DNA of 64,000 nucleotides. It comes from Panax quinquefolius. Taxonomy: Eukaryota > Streptophyta > Magnoliopsida > Apiales > Araliaceae. The notes under the pieces are model-generated. The model saw nothing but the letters and a program-made list of their open reading frames with translations, did not search any database and had not been told where the DNA came from. Each line of letters starts with the position of its first letter. Position 1 is the first letter of the stretch. Of this stretch, positions 11,231 through 22,205 are shown in pieces. The stretch lies in the NCBI GenBank assembly GCA_020205615.1, contig CM035173.1:34651280-34715279 (forward strand). Reading direction: 5' to 3'. The position numbers and the translations under genes were made by a program.

Positions 11231-11775
11231 TAGGATGTATATGGGTTTATAAGATTAAGCATCATGCAGATGGAACAATCAAAAGATACAAAGCAAGACT
11301 AGTTGCCAAAGGTTTTACTCAATCTGAAGGAGTTGATTATCATGAGACATTTACACCCATCATAAAAATGGTGACTATCAGAATTCTTTTGGCCTTAGCC
11401 ACGGCTAGACAATGGCATGTGCATCAACTTGATGTCAACAATGCATTTTTACATGGTGATTTAGATGAAGAGATTTACGTGGATTTACCACCTAATTTTA
11501 CTTCTTCTTCAACTTCTAGACCTGTTTGTAGATTATTTAAATCTTTGTATGGACTCAAGCAAACATCTAGAAAATGGTTTGAGAAGTTAACTTCAGCACT
11601 TTTGCAATTAGGATATACTCAATCTCATGCAGATTATTCTTTGTTCACCATTAATACTTCAGATTCCTTCACAGTTGTACTAGTATATGTTGATGATATC
11701 TTGGTTTGTGAAAATAATAGAAAATTTCATCATAACAGTTGGAGAATTAAGAGAGATTCATCACTTACTCATTAA
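11226..11775 (+). pseudogene. Copia reverse transcriptase fragment, plus strand
   Basis: One open frame gives most of a copia [61 protein letters not shown] (first catalytic Asp), [10 protein letters not shown] and [10 protein letters not shown] (YVDD box). It lacks the N-terminus, cut where the minus-strand copia begins, and ends about 25 codons after YVDD at TAA, where the RT should continue. It belongs to a different copia copy from its left neighbour. That neighbour probably inserted into it, since the junction lies inside the IGCKWVYKIK segment. Confidence 0.88.
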
Positions 11776-12220
11776 CATCTGAAAAGTTTATTACAAGTAT
11801 AGAAAACTAAGTATAGAAAAACTAAGTAAACTATATTACTTCATTCTATTTATACTAATTGTCTTGCTTAGAAATAATGCTAACCTAACAACTAACTCTA
11901 GTTAATTACAACTAACTATAGTTAATAAGTTAGTTAGCAGTCTTGTGATCAACATTATTTTTGTGTTTCTCATCACCATCATAAGGACTAGTTGTGTCAA
12001 CATCTCTATCATCATTCCTTCCATTCCTTGTTGTTGTATTAGCTATACTTAAGCATTTTGATCATAGACAATTTCACTCCCTTAGTGATATGTTGTTATA
12101 GTTTTTGTGCACATGTGCTTTTACTAATACTTGCTGCTATTGTTGTTGTTGTTGACACTATCCTTAATACATTTCCTCCACCAAATAAGTTTCTCAATTA
12201 GCCCACAAATCACACGTAAC
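11776..12220. other. AT-rich spacer, possible LTR remnant
   Basis: No ORF. On the minus strand there is a TATAAATAGAATG motif near 11850 with a polyadenylation-like AATAAA near 11785, and the plus strand has TTAGTTA repeats (11885-11935). This could be a copia LTR remnant on the minus strand, but no second copy is present to prove it. Confidence 0.3.
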
Positions 12221-13139
12221 TTTCTCTCTGGACTGGTCGATCTTGTAAACAGAGAAGAAGAAGTCAAGTGTGGGTTCGACGCCTAGCTCATGGCAGAAAG
12301 CGATGAATGTTAGGATGTGAATGTAAGAGTTTGGCACTAGTTGGGCAAACCCAACACCTATAAACCTTAGGAGGGTCACTATGAAGGCGTGAAGAGGGAA
12401 TCAGATACCCTTCTCTAAGATGGTCACCGGAACAGCCGTCCATCCTTCAGGACGTTGGTACATTCGTTCCTCGGATCTGGGAACTCTCACTAGATGGGTG
12501 TCCGGGATATGGCAGCGAACTTGGATCCTCTTCAAATCGACTTCAGTGACAGTCGATGGAGTGTTGGCGTGAGGATAACGTTCCTTACTCCTATAAAATG
12601 CAGAAGGGTTGGGAAGGGGTTTCGTCGACGGATTCTTACTAGGAGTTGCAGCTTTTGGGTTTGAACTTGAAGCCTCCTTATTAGGGCTTGGATTGGGTGG
12701 AACGGTGTTAATTGGGGTCACACAAAGAGGAGAATTCTAGTTTGAGTTGAGGACCACCATTGTTGAGATCTTGCAGAGAATGGAAGAAAGATCGAGAGAG
12801 AAGAAGAAAGCTCAAGAGTCTGGAATTTCAAATTGGCAGATAAAACTGTCATATTTGGGGGAAATTACCTTTTATACTGACGGTTACACGGTACACGAGG
12901 GCGGCACATTAAATGCTGGTAATGATTTAGAATTTGAACGGGTAGCGTCCGAATTAAGTCTCAAGCATTTTTTCAAATTGGGCCTTTCCTGTTGGACCTC
13001 CGGTCTTTTCTTATTTTTTATGGATCACACCGGGTGGATTTCAATTGTTTTCATTATGGGCCTTTAGTAAGTCCTATCATATCATGAACCATTTATAGTT
13101 CTTTATTAAACATTCTATTTAATAAAAAACTAGGGGCAA
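12221..13139 (+). mobile_element. 3' internal end of a second Tat element, upstream of the shared LTR
   Basis: From about 12224 (CTTTCTCTCTGGACTGG) to the PPT at 13139 this matches 36648-37568, the region just before the 3' LTR of the large Tat element, with only scattered substitutions. It sits immediately upstream of that element's 5' LTR, an arrangement found when two copies share an LTR after unequal recombination. Sequence left of 12221 does not match, so the upstream copy is truncated. Confidence 0.85.
12224..12760 (-). pseudogene. Antisense Tat ORF (Transposase_28-like), upstream copy
   Basis: Minus-strand frames from 12760 downward match the N-terminal half of the antisense ORF at 37188-36556. 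They give the Ser/Pro/Asn-rich start, then PRSEERMYQRPEGWTAV, then LLRFIGVGFAQLVPNSYIHI and ELGVEPTLDFFFSVYKI. The last part resembles the plant 'putative gypsy type transposon' domain (Pfam Transposase_28), whose molecular function is not established. There is a CAG-to-TAG stop soon after the start and a CGA-to-TGA stop at 12401-12403. The sister copy is open at both codons. Confidence 0.82.
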
Positions 13140-13769
13140 TGTTAGGCCATGATATTTCATATATTGGGTCGAGTGGATTGGGCCTACTTATCTGGTTAAT
13201 CCATTGGGTCTTAATTATTGGGTCCTAAAGTTATTGGGCCTAGCCACCATCTTGTTTCTATTAAGTCCTTATAAGATCAGGCCGGTTCAGTGGATTGACC
13301 CATTAGATATTTTAATATCTCCATCTTTGACTGGTAATGATAAAAAAGCAAGGCAGTTAACCAAGTAGCCTGCAGATCATTAATGTGGATGGGATTATAG
13401 TCGGCCGGCGGTAGAAACAGTAGGAAAAAGGTGACAGCCTACATGCAGTCGGCAGAGACCACAGAGGAATGGGGGGTTGTGTCTGACGGTAGTGGGTGGC
13501 ACGGTAATCCGGGTCTGAGAATATAACCTAGAAAGGAAGTCTTTAAGCAAAGGGTACGTACACACACATAACTGATAATTTTATCTCTCTCAATACACTA
13601 GATATTTTATCCTCCATTGTTAACCTTGTGATCACCTGTACTGAATCTCACGCTGGAACTATCCCCCGACGGTCGAAGCCGTCAAGCTTTTGGTGTTGTC
13701 GTGTTTACTGTGCAGGATATAGATGCGTGTTACGTGATTGAGGCGCGTGGAAAGATCTTGGCGTTAACA
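13140..13769 (+). repeat. 5' LTR of the Tat element
   Basis: Starts TGTTAGGCCATGATATTTC after the purine-rich ACTAGGGGCAA and ends GCGTTAACA just before the PBS. It matches 37569-38198 along its length (630 bp each). Because the upstream Tat remnant also runs into it, it serves at once as 3' LTR of that copy and 5' LTR of this one. Confidence 0.9.
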
Positions 13770-13770
13770 T

Positions 13771-13787
13771 TGGCGCTAGAAGGAGGG
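13771..13787 (+). other. Primer-binding site of the Tat element
   Basis: TGGCGCTAGAAGGAGGG begins one base after the LTR end. TGGCGC at this place is the common start of plant gypsy primer-binding sites. I cannot assign the tRNA with certainty. Confidence 0.7.
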
Positions 13788-13846
13788 TTGTGTTCTAGTG
13801 TCATTGAGTTTTCAATCACAAGTTTCCATTTATTCTACTTCGGAAG

Positions 13847-15172
13847 ATGGTGAGGAGTAGAGCAGATACACCAGAAGGACAGTCGAGGGCTGTAAGCTCA
13901 TCTGTCCAACAAATTTCTGTCAAGGATCGTCTGGGTCCTTCAAAGAGTGCTCATGAGAGTGAGAGCACTACTTCCAAGCATGTTTCCAAGGGTTCTCGTT
14001 TGAAAGCTCATGGTGGGGCCAGACGGAGGTTGGTGTTTACTGATGACAAAGGTCATGATCAGGATCGGAGATAGGTGGAGGGCTCTCCGCCTAAAACTCA
14101 CCACCGAAGTGGTTGAGATGACAAAGCTGCCAAGTTGGTGAAGATGACAGAAGAGGCAGATAAAGCTTTAGAGGTCCTTCTGAAGCAGAGGGAAGATATA
14201 GCTGTGCAGATACTTCGAATTGCCGATCTGAAAGACGAGGCGTCTACTTATGTCCAGTCCGAGAGGCGTAACAGGTATAAGAAAGTACAACGGCGAGAGG
14301 GGAAAGAGCCGGAGCATTCCGTGCATGTGTCTCGAGGCCGTTCTCATGACCAAAGGAGATCGAGGAGCAGAACTCCTGAGGCATTGAAGAGAGCACTTAT
14401 TGTAGTTGGTTCTCGAGGTCGAGACGGTGGCAGACAGAGTAGTAGGTGAGATCGTACCAGAGGGTAGAAGGGGAGAGCAGCGTCATAAGCACTCTCACCG
14501 CGATGACAGGGCCACACGCTGAAATAAGTCCAGAAGTCCATCAAGGGCAGTGGTTTTCGATAGAGGAGGTCGGTCCATTCAGAAGAGGAAGGAATCTCCA
14601 GAGAAAGAAGTCTCCTCCAAACCGGAAGGCGTAGATTTCTTGGTGAAGGAGTTGAAGGAGCTCTGAAAGCAGTTAGCTGAGGTTCAACAGGTGAAAGATA
14701 CTCCAGGAAATAAAGCGTCTACTTTTTCCTCGGATATTCTTAAGGAGAAGGCAAACACCACCAAGAAGTTGCCTCATATGGAGAGTTACGACGGGTCTGG
14801 AGACCCTTATGACCATAGCCAGGCGTTTGACCGACTAATGGATTATTATGATTTCACCGATGTTGCCAAGTGTCATACGTTTGTCACGATGTTAAGGAAG
14901 GATGCAAGGCAGTGGATGGGGACTCTACCTGCAGAATCGGTCTCATCATGGTCCGGGATGTGTGACAAATTCCACGCTCATTTCGGGAGCAATCGAAGAA
15001 GAGGGAAGCCTACGGGTTCTTTAGCACAGGTCCGACAGTTTACCAATGAGTCCTTAGGTCAGTATGTGAAGAGGTTCAGGGAAGCCGTTGGCCAAGTGTC
15101 TGACCTTAATGATCTTCAGGCTGTAGGGTTGTTTCAGAACGGGCTAGATCTGGTGAAGTCCGAAAAGTTGGT
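13847..15172 (+). pseudogene. Tat gag, N-terminal and capsid part, broken by the Tekay insertion
   Basis: Start at MVRSRADTPEGQ. A charged, Arg/Ser-rich N-terminus with repeated stops (14072, 14449, 14632) is followed by an open capsid segment from 14691. That segment contains the retrotransposon gag signature: MESYDGSGDPYDHSQAFDRL, KDARQWMGTLPAESVSSW, then FTNESLGQYVKRFREAV. The Tekay LTR begins at 15173 within the frame, and the continuation lies at 29278. Gag would coat the RNA genome in virus-like particles. The four-to-five-base target duplication (TTGGT/ATGGT) is visible at the two junctions. Confidence 0.87.
15168..15172. repeat. Target-site duplication of the Tekay element, left copy
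   Basis: TTGGT precedes the Tekay element at 15168-15172, and ATGGT follows it at 29278-29282. Four of five bases match, consistent with the 5-bp duplication of gypsy integrase after some decay. Confidence 0.7.
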
Positions 15173-16129
15173 TGTGATGCCCCCAAAATAGGTATACATC
15201 ACCCATCTTGAGTCGCCAAATACATGGTACTAAATTCAAATACAACTTGATTATACAACAGTCGTGTAAAATACGACAAAATACATGCTGTGAGTTTTAA
15301 AACAAATATTGTCATCTAGACAATATCCACACTCAATTTAGTCCTCGTTACATTTATTATCACATTATTTAACAGAATAGTGAGGACTACTAAGACACCA
15401 TCTCGGACCATCACCCGCTCCCGACTAGTCCGCCACGTTCGTTCATTTCTGAAGAGAATGGTGAAAGAAAGGGTGAGCTCAACTAGCCCAGTAAGAAATA
15501 TTATGACTAAGATAATGTAGAATAAATTATCATTAGTCCTCAACAGTGTTAAACTGATAAAATACAATAGACGTCAAGTTTAACTGCAGCGGAACATGCA
15601 ATCCATTAAAAGAGTCAAGTAGAGAATAAAATCTACTATCTTTTATGATTTAAAAAGGTTTTTCATCACTTTTATCGTTGAGACTCAGCTTAATAAATAA
15701 TCCACATCATCCCTGCACTACGGCCAAGGATATTTGTTTATTCATCAATGGTCATGATCATGCCAACAACTGTCCATCAATGCACTTCGGGCCAATAAAG
15801 ACTTTTACCACATCATTTGGAATATTACGGTCATGATTACACCGATTAATCCCTGGTCATAATCATACCAAGTCCATCTATGCACTACAGGCCACATATG
15901 ACTTTCAACAAAATATAAATATGAGGATGATGACAATGATATAAGAATTCAATAAAACAAGTTCAAGAATTAATTTATTCAGAACTAAAAGCGCCCAAAT
16001 TGTCAACATGATACTTTTTGTAGAGTAAAATTTAAGAATGCTCGGAAGAATATTTCCATGAAAAGATATCTTTGGATGAAGCGCAAATATCAAGGATATT
16101 CCACTAATTTCATGGAGTATAGAAGTCAA

Positions 16130-16640
16130 AACTTTAACTTAACCGAGTATAATAAAGAATGGAATAACAAAAGAAATCACCATGCATGCGGTGCCAGCAT
16201 GAGCGAGGTTTTCCATCGGAATAATAAATAACGGAACCAGGTCAGGCGTAATACGCACCGACAGGATATTCCAACAGAATAATAAAGAATAGAATAACAA
16301 CAGAAATCACCATGCATGCGGTACTTCGCATAGACATGTTATTCCAACAGAATACTAAATAACAGAACTAGGTCAAGTGAATTCACACCAACAGGATGTT
16401 CCAACAAAATAATAAAGACGAAACCAGGTCCGGCGTAAAGCACAGACAGGATATTCCAACAGAATAATAAAGACGGAACCATGTCCGATGTAAATGAAAA
16501 GACAGGATATTCCAACAGAATAATAAAGAATGGAATACAGAAGAATTTCACCAAGTATAGGGTAGCCCACGTATACAGGTTATTAGAATAAAATAATAAA
16601 GATGGAATAACAGAAGTTCTCTTCATGAATACAAAAAAAT
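16130..16640. repeat. Tandem array inside the Tekay LTR, left copy
   Basis: The module GGATATTCCAACAGAATAAT followed by AAAGA and GGAA-rich sequence recurs about seven times at irregular spacing of roughly 60-110 bp. Short ORFs predicted here merely read through the repeats. The same array lies in the other LTR at about 27680-28180. Confidence 0.85.
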
Positions 16641-16785
16641 AATACCTCTACCGTAAAAAAAGAAACTTGATATCGAGATAAGTGAAGTAGCGAGAATACT
16701 TTTCTTCTTTCTCTCTATAGTTTCTCTCTATAGTTTTCTCTCTAGATTTTTAGTGAATTTGTAAGAAATAATGAAGGAATGAGCT

Positions 16786-16795
16786 TTATTTATAG
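16786..16795 (-). promoter_or_regulatory. Putative LTR promoter TATA box (Tekay, left LTR)
   Basis: CTATAAATAA on the minus strand, correctly oriented for transcription into R-U5. The equivalent place in the right LTR (28321-28330) reads CTATAAATAG and in the plus-strand Tekay LTR (60071-60080) CTATAAATAG. Confidence 0.6.
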
Positions 16796-17742
16796 AAGAA
16801 TGGAATGAATAGTAACCAATCCATGAACGGTCCAGATTGATTTACTTTAATCTGATGACGGCCTATATTTAAAGCAAAATCTTTTAAATAAAATATAATA
16901 TATTCTATTTATAATCTAATAAAACGAATAACTTTTAAAAAGATTTTACTATGAAAATACTATGTATAATAAAATAAAATATATTCTAATTATTATCTCA
17001 ATAAAAAGATAACTTTATAAAAGTATTCATGCATTTTATATAAAAAGATTTTACAATTAGCCTAATAAAAGCGAATAACTTTTATAAAAGTATTGCATTT
17101 TATATAAAAGTTTTTACGCTTTTATTACGTTAATAATACTGAATAAAACAAAACTTCATCATCATTATTATTATTCACACTATTAATTGACGAAGTCGCT
17201 TTCAGGAAAGAGGGGCTTTCCAATAAGAATTTCTCCTATCATGGCGCATGATTAAGTGACCAAACCTCTCCTCCTCGCAAAACTTCTAGACATCGTTAAT
17301 AATGCAAATAATAATATTAACAACTTCGTCATCTCAATTATTGATTTAATAACATATAAAATATAAACAATAATTGAATCAAAGTGAGTGACTGACTTCA
17401 CATAAGCATTAATAATCAATACTGGTGCTACTTATGCAACCACGATATTATTGTACTTTTACTACCGAAAGTAGTTCAACCAGTAAAACTTCCATAGTTT
17501 TTTCATAAAAATATTTTTGTCATTTTCTCAACCCGACAATAATTCTGTTGTGGGGTCAACCAATGATTGTGCCGTCGTACAAATATTTTCTGACCAATCA
17601 AATATTATATAACAACTTGCGTACTTTGCAAATTTTATAAATATTACCCACAACTATAACATTATATCAAATTTAGTCCATAATATTCAAAAATGATATT
17701 TATAGAAAATTCATTTTTATTCATAAAAGTTGGGGTCTTACA

Positions 17743-17757
17743 ATCTCCCCTTCTTAT
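17743..17757 (-). other. Polypurine tract of the Tekay element
   Basis: The minus strand reads AAGAAGGGGAGAT directly before the LTR start TGTAAGACCCC. This is the expected site of plus-strand DNA priming. Confidence 0.8.
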
Positions 17758-18150
17758 GAAACTTTGCCCTCAAAATTAGGGTACATACTTGGTATGTCGA
17801 AGAGGTAAGGATGCCTTGATTTCATTTCAGATTCTAACTCCCAGGTCAATTCCTCAACATCGTGGTTCCTCCAAAACACTTTGACTTGAGGTATAACCTT
17901 GGAGCGTAGAATATGTTCCTTCTTATCCAAGATTGGAACAGGAACCTCTTCATACGTTAAATCTTCCGCTATTTCGTCCAGTTCTAACTCAATAATATGG
18001 TTCGGGTCTTTCACATATTTATGTAACATGGATATATGAAAAATGTTATAAACACGAGACATACTTGGCGGTAAAGTAAGTCTATAGGCTACAGTCCCTA
18101 CTTGATCGAGGATTAAAAATGGGCCAATGAATCGAGGATTGAGCTTTTCT
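17754..18150 (-). pseudogene. Tekay integrase C-terminus with chromodomain
   Basis: The minus-strand frame carries the end of integrase (PRFIGPFLILDQVGTVAYRL before MSRVYNIFHISMLHKYV) and then a chromodomain: YEEVPVPILDKKEHILRSKV, IPQVKVFWRNHDVEELTWEL and SEMKSRHPYLF. Chromodomains bind modified histones and steer integration to silent chromatin in chromoviruses. The aromatic and acidic positions VFWRNH and EELTWE are kept. A stop at about 18148 separates it from the integrase core. Confidence 0.9.
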
Positions 18151-19254
18151 CACTTTCCAAATCTCGTAACTCCTTTCCATGGAGCAACACGTAACAACAC
18201 ATGATCTCCAATATCGAATTCCACGTCCTTTCGATGAAGATCAACATAACTCTTTTGTCGGTCTTGCGAGGTTTTTATACGTTGTTGGATCGTTTGAATC
18301 TTTTCCGTAGTCATACGTATCAACTCCGGTCCCAACAACATTGCTTCACCTACCTCATCCCAGCATACTGGAGAACGACACTTTCTTCTATACAACGCCT
18401 CGAATGGAGCCATGCCAATACTTGCTTGATAACTGTTGTTATAGGAAAACTCCACCAATGGTAAGAACTTGTCCCAACTTCCCTTGAAGTCAAGGACACA
18501 GAGTCTTAATAAATCTTTAAGAGTTTGAATAGTCCTCTCTGATTGTCCGTCCGTCTGAGGATGATAAGCCGAACTAAATCGTAAATCCGTGCCCATAGCT
18601 TTATGCAAACTAACCCAAAATCGTAAAGTGAATCTTGGGTCTCGATCAGAAACTATGGATACTGGCATACCATTCAATCTTACAACCTCGTTTATGTACA
18701 TACGAGTATGACGTTCAAGTGTATAAGTTTCTCGTATTGGTAAGAAATGAGCAGACTTGGTCAATCTATCAACAATGACCCAAATTGCATCTATGCCTTG
18801 AGAAACCTTGGGAAGACCAGTAACGAAATCCATAGTAATGTGCTTCCACTTCCATTCTGGAATTTTAAGTGGTTGCAATAGACCTTTTTGGTACTTGATG
18901 CTCCGCTTTGACTCGTTGACAAGTTAGACACCTTGAGATAAACAACGCTATTTCTCTCTTCATATTGCTCCACCAAAATGTATGACAAAGATCATGATAC
19001 ATTTTGGTACTCCCAAGATGGATTGCAAATGGTGTGTTGTGCGCCTCCATCATGATTTTATACTTTAAATTAGGGTCGTTAGGAACACAAAGTCTGGAGT
19101 TGACTCGAAGTATTCCTTCTTCATCGATTCTTGCTTCCGGTATAGTACCTTCTTGTACTTTCTTCCTCGTACGCATCAGCTCTAGGTCTGTAGCTTGAGC
19201 AGCTTTAACTTTATCGATTAAAGTTGGTTCTACTCGTATATTCGCCATCATCAC
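18150..19254 (-). pseudogene. Tekay integrase, zinc-binding and catalytic core
   Basis: The frame at 19254-18865 contains the HHCC zinc-binding domain (HLGSTKMYHDLCHTFWW, then CLTCQRVKAEHQ). The frame at 18878-18150 has the catalytic core with the three acidic residues of the DD35E triad in ITMDFVTGLP, SDRDPRF and TDGQSERTIQTL. It ends with the SH3-like part (HVLLRVAPWKGVTRFGK). Integrase inserts the cDNA into chromosomes. A frameshift near 18870 joins the two frames. The core itself is remarkably complete. Confidence 0.92.
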
Positions 19255-19275
19255 ATGGGTCCCTGGAGTCTTTAA

Positions 19276-19890
19276 TTATATCTCCATCCTTTGCAAGTCA
19301 TACAAAATGGGCCTTTGCATTGACAATATCGCACTTGTACCCGCATATGATCTTCTACTCAATGCGTCAGCTACCACATTTGCTTTTCGAGGATGGTATT
19401 GGATGGTATGATCATAATCTTTCAAGAGTTCAAGCCAACATCGCTGTCGCATGTTGAGTTCCTTTTGAGTGAAGAAATATTTGAGGCTTTTATGATCCGT
19501 AAAGATCTCCCCTTTCTCCCCGTACAAGTAATTCCTCCAAATTTTAAGTGCGAAGACAACATCTGCCAACTCTAGATCATGAGTAGGATAATTTCTCTCA
19601 TATTCTTTGAGTTGTCAAGAGGCATAGGCTATGACTTTCCCATATTGCATGAGAACACATCCTAACCCCTTGCCTGAAGCATCACTGTAGATGACAAATC
19701 CCTCCGAGCCAAATGGTATTGTCGAGCAGTCTTTGAAATGAGTCTTCTTTTGAGTTCTTGAAAACTCTTCTCACAATCCTCGTTCCAACCGAATTTTATA
19801 TCTTCCAAGGAGTTATTTGAGTTAAAGGAGTAGCGATTCGAGAAAACCTTCACTGAATCTACGATAATAACCAAATTTAAGCCAGAGAAA
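19276..19890 (-). pseudogene. Tekay RNase H, with frameshifts
   Basis: The frame at 19569-19276 has the central and C-terminal RNase H motifs typical of gypsy elements: [44 protein letters not shown]-type [16 protein letters not shown] and [11 protein letters not shown]. The upstream linker from RT (19874-19662) includes LEDIKFGWNEDCEKSFQELK in a different frame. The enzyme degrades RNA in RNA-DNA hybrids during reverse transcription. Confidence 0.88.
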
Positions 19891-19891
19891 G

Positions 19892-20362
19892 CTACGTACT
19901 TTTGGTCATCGATTTAGGTTGCTCCCAGCTTTGAATGACTTCAATCTTTGCCGGGTCAACAGATATTCCATGACCTAATACCACGTGCCCAAGGAATGCT
20001 ACTTCCTCAAGCCAAAACTCGGATTTCTTCAACTTGGCATAAAGCTTATATTCACGAAGCTTTTGGAGTATCAGCCTCAAGTGTTGCTCATAATCTTCAC
20101 GGCTTTTGGAATAAATAAGGATGTCATCAATAAAGACGAACACAAAGTGATCCAAATATTCCTTGAATACTCGGTTCATCATATCCATGAAGGCAGCAGG
20201 AGCATTAGTCATTCCAAAAGATATGACTAGAAATTCATAATGCCTGTACCGAGTTCTGAAAGCCGTCTTTGGCATGTCATCAGTTCTAATCTTCAATTGG
20301 TGATATCCGGAACGAAGATCAATCTTTGAAAAGAATTTGGCGCCTTGCAACTGGTCAAATAG
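19892..20362 (-). pseudogene. Tekay reverse transcriptase, C-terminal part
   Basis: The frame begins at [20 protein letters not shown] (first catalytic Asp in [10 protein letters not shown]) and runs through [40 protein letters not shown] (FIDD catalytic box) and [20 protein letters not shown]. It is cut at its N-terminal side by a copia insertion. The preceding RT segment, ending NRYPLPR, lies 4.1 kb away at 24744-24485. Together they give nearly all RT motifs, with about nine bases missing at the join. Confidence 0.92.
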
Positions 20363-22205
20363 CAATCAAATTGCATAAAAGTGCGGAAGCGTGTAAAAAT
20401 CAGAGTTTAAAAAAATTTACAAACCATATACCCGGATCACCCTTTATGCATAATTATTAATTAAATGAAAAGATAAAGAATAAATCATACCCTTAAAGAT
20501 CGAGCTTCCTCAGGTACAAGTTCACCTCCAAATCCTTTCGCGTTCAATCTTGAATCCACCGGGTTTGGTTCCTTCCTTTGATCAACGTTAGCCACCCAAA
20601 TGTTTGGCCTCTAGAGGTGATCCACCAAGGAAGAAGAAAATTCAAGAAGAAGGGTGGTTGGCTAAACCCTAGTTTTTCTATCTCTATAGAAAGGGTGTAC
20701 TCTCCCAACAATTGGAATTATTACGTATGTTGAAAAATCAACAACCCATACCACCCATAATAAGACTCCTCTTATTTATAGATGTGGGCAACCCACCTTA
20801 ACAATTAAGGAATTGGGTCTTAATTAATTAATTCTTTTAATTAATTAAGCTCCCTAATCTTATTAGGAATAATTAATTAAACTCTTTTAATTAATTTAAC
20901 CTCCTAATCTTATTAGGAATAAATGAGAGTACTTATATTAAATTAATTCCTAAACTCTTTTAGAAATTAAAATAATAATAATTGTAATAATATTAATAAG
21001 ACTCCTCTTATTAATTTATATTTAATATTTCTAAAATATTAAATAATAAATATTAAGCTATTTAATTTATTCTATCACCATAGATTAAATTAAATATACA
21101 TAACATATTATTACGATTATGCCATTAACTTCTTAAATAATTATTCTTCCTTTTATGGTGTGACCCTTTAGGTTCTCCATATTAAATCGGTTGTGAATAA
21201 ATCAATTAGAACAATTCTAATCTTATTTAAATAAATAAATTAAACAATTTATTTAAATAAATAATATTTATTCTACAATAGGGATAAGCCTCCCTAGCGA
21301 TCAACGACTTTCCAGATAATATAGATTTCAACATTAATCATAAAAGAACCTTTGAGTAAATAGTTACCGTACAATTCAATCCTTCCACCATACAATGTCC
21401 CAATTAAATATAAGATATGGAATTACTGTCAAGTCTTATTTTATTTAATTATATGTATTTCGACTCTTAAATGCACAACTCCAAATAATGCAAATTAGAA
21501 ACTCCTTTCTAATTTTATTCTACCTTCAGCCAAGGACTCTTTGGGTTGTCATTTATCGAATCACATAAGACATTTCTCTTCTTTTATTAGAAGTGGTAGA
21601 TTCTTTATTGATCATACATTATCTCCATGTACAACTTATTATACCCAAGCATACCCTTTGATATACCCTAAGGGTCTTAAGGAATAAGTCAAAGTATAAC
21701 TCATCATACACAAGATACTATGATGATCTCAAGTCCAAGGATTACTTGTACTACTATCACTACAGAATTCCTATTGACGAGCAAATAAAACTCCATTAGG
21801 TATTCCTTAGCGAGCCACGTTCAAATGAACTTATTTTCTAATAAGCACCTACATACTTGCTTTAGTGTCTCCACACAAATGATCATGAGATCAATCATCC
21901 TCATCCAATGAAAGAAGAACGTATGTACCAATCTATCCGGATTCACTAATCCCCAATTTAGTAATCCAACGATTGGGAACTATTTTAGTTTTAAGCTTTC
22001 TAAGAATTTAGATCTCATTAGAATGATCATCATCATTATTCTAAAAGCATTGCTTAAAACTATGGGTTTATCACATATTATAAAACAAAGATCATGTAGA
22101 TAATTAAAAGCCTTTAATAAATTAATACTTTTTATTAATAAATGAATAAGATTGTTACAAAGTATATGCTTTATCATCAAACATGATTGGCTTGTGTGCA
22201 TACTA
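20363..22205 (-). repeat. Putative 3' LTR of the nested copia
   Basis: Non-coding AT-rich block between the copia PPT-like sequence (minus strand GTGCAAGTAGGAGATTG, about 22207-22230) and the Tekay RT junction. No second copy is present, so the assignment rests on position. It carries long runs of alternating TTAATTAATT near 20820-20900 and TTATTAATTTA near 21000. Confidence 0.6.

Larger units (their letters stand above)
15173..17742 (-). repeat. 3' LTR of the Tekay element
   Basis: On the plus strand it starts TGTGATGCCCCCAAAATAGG and ends GGGGTCTTACA. The same sequence recurs at 26691-29277 with indels. It holds an internal tandem array (about 16130-16640) and a minus-strand TATA box (16786-16795). 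Confidence 0.92.

Noticed and set aside
16339..16626. Hydrophobic minus-strand ORFs in the Tekay LTR, also at 27672-28006
   Set aside because: They are translations of the LTR tandem repeats (ILLE/NIL motifs recur with the repeat), lie in non-coding LTR and are not conserved as proteins.
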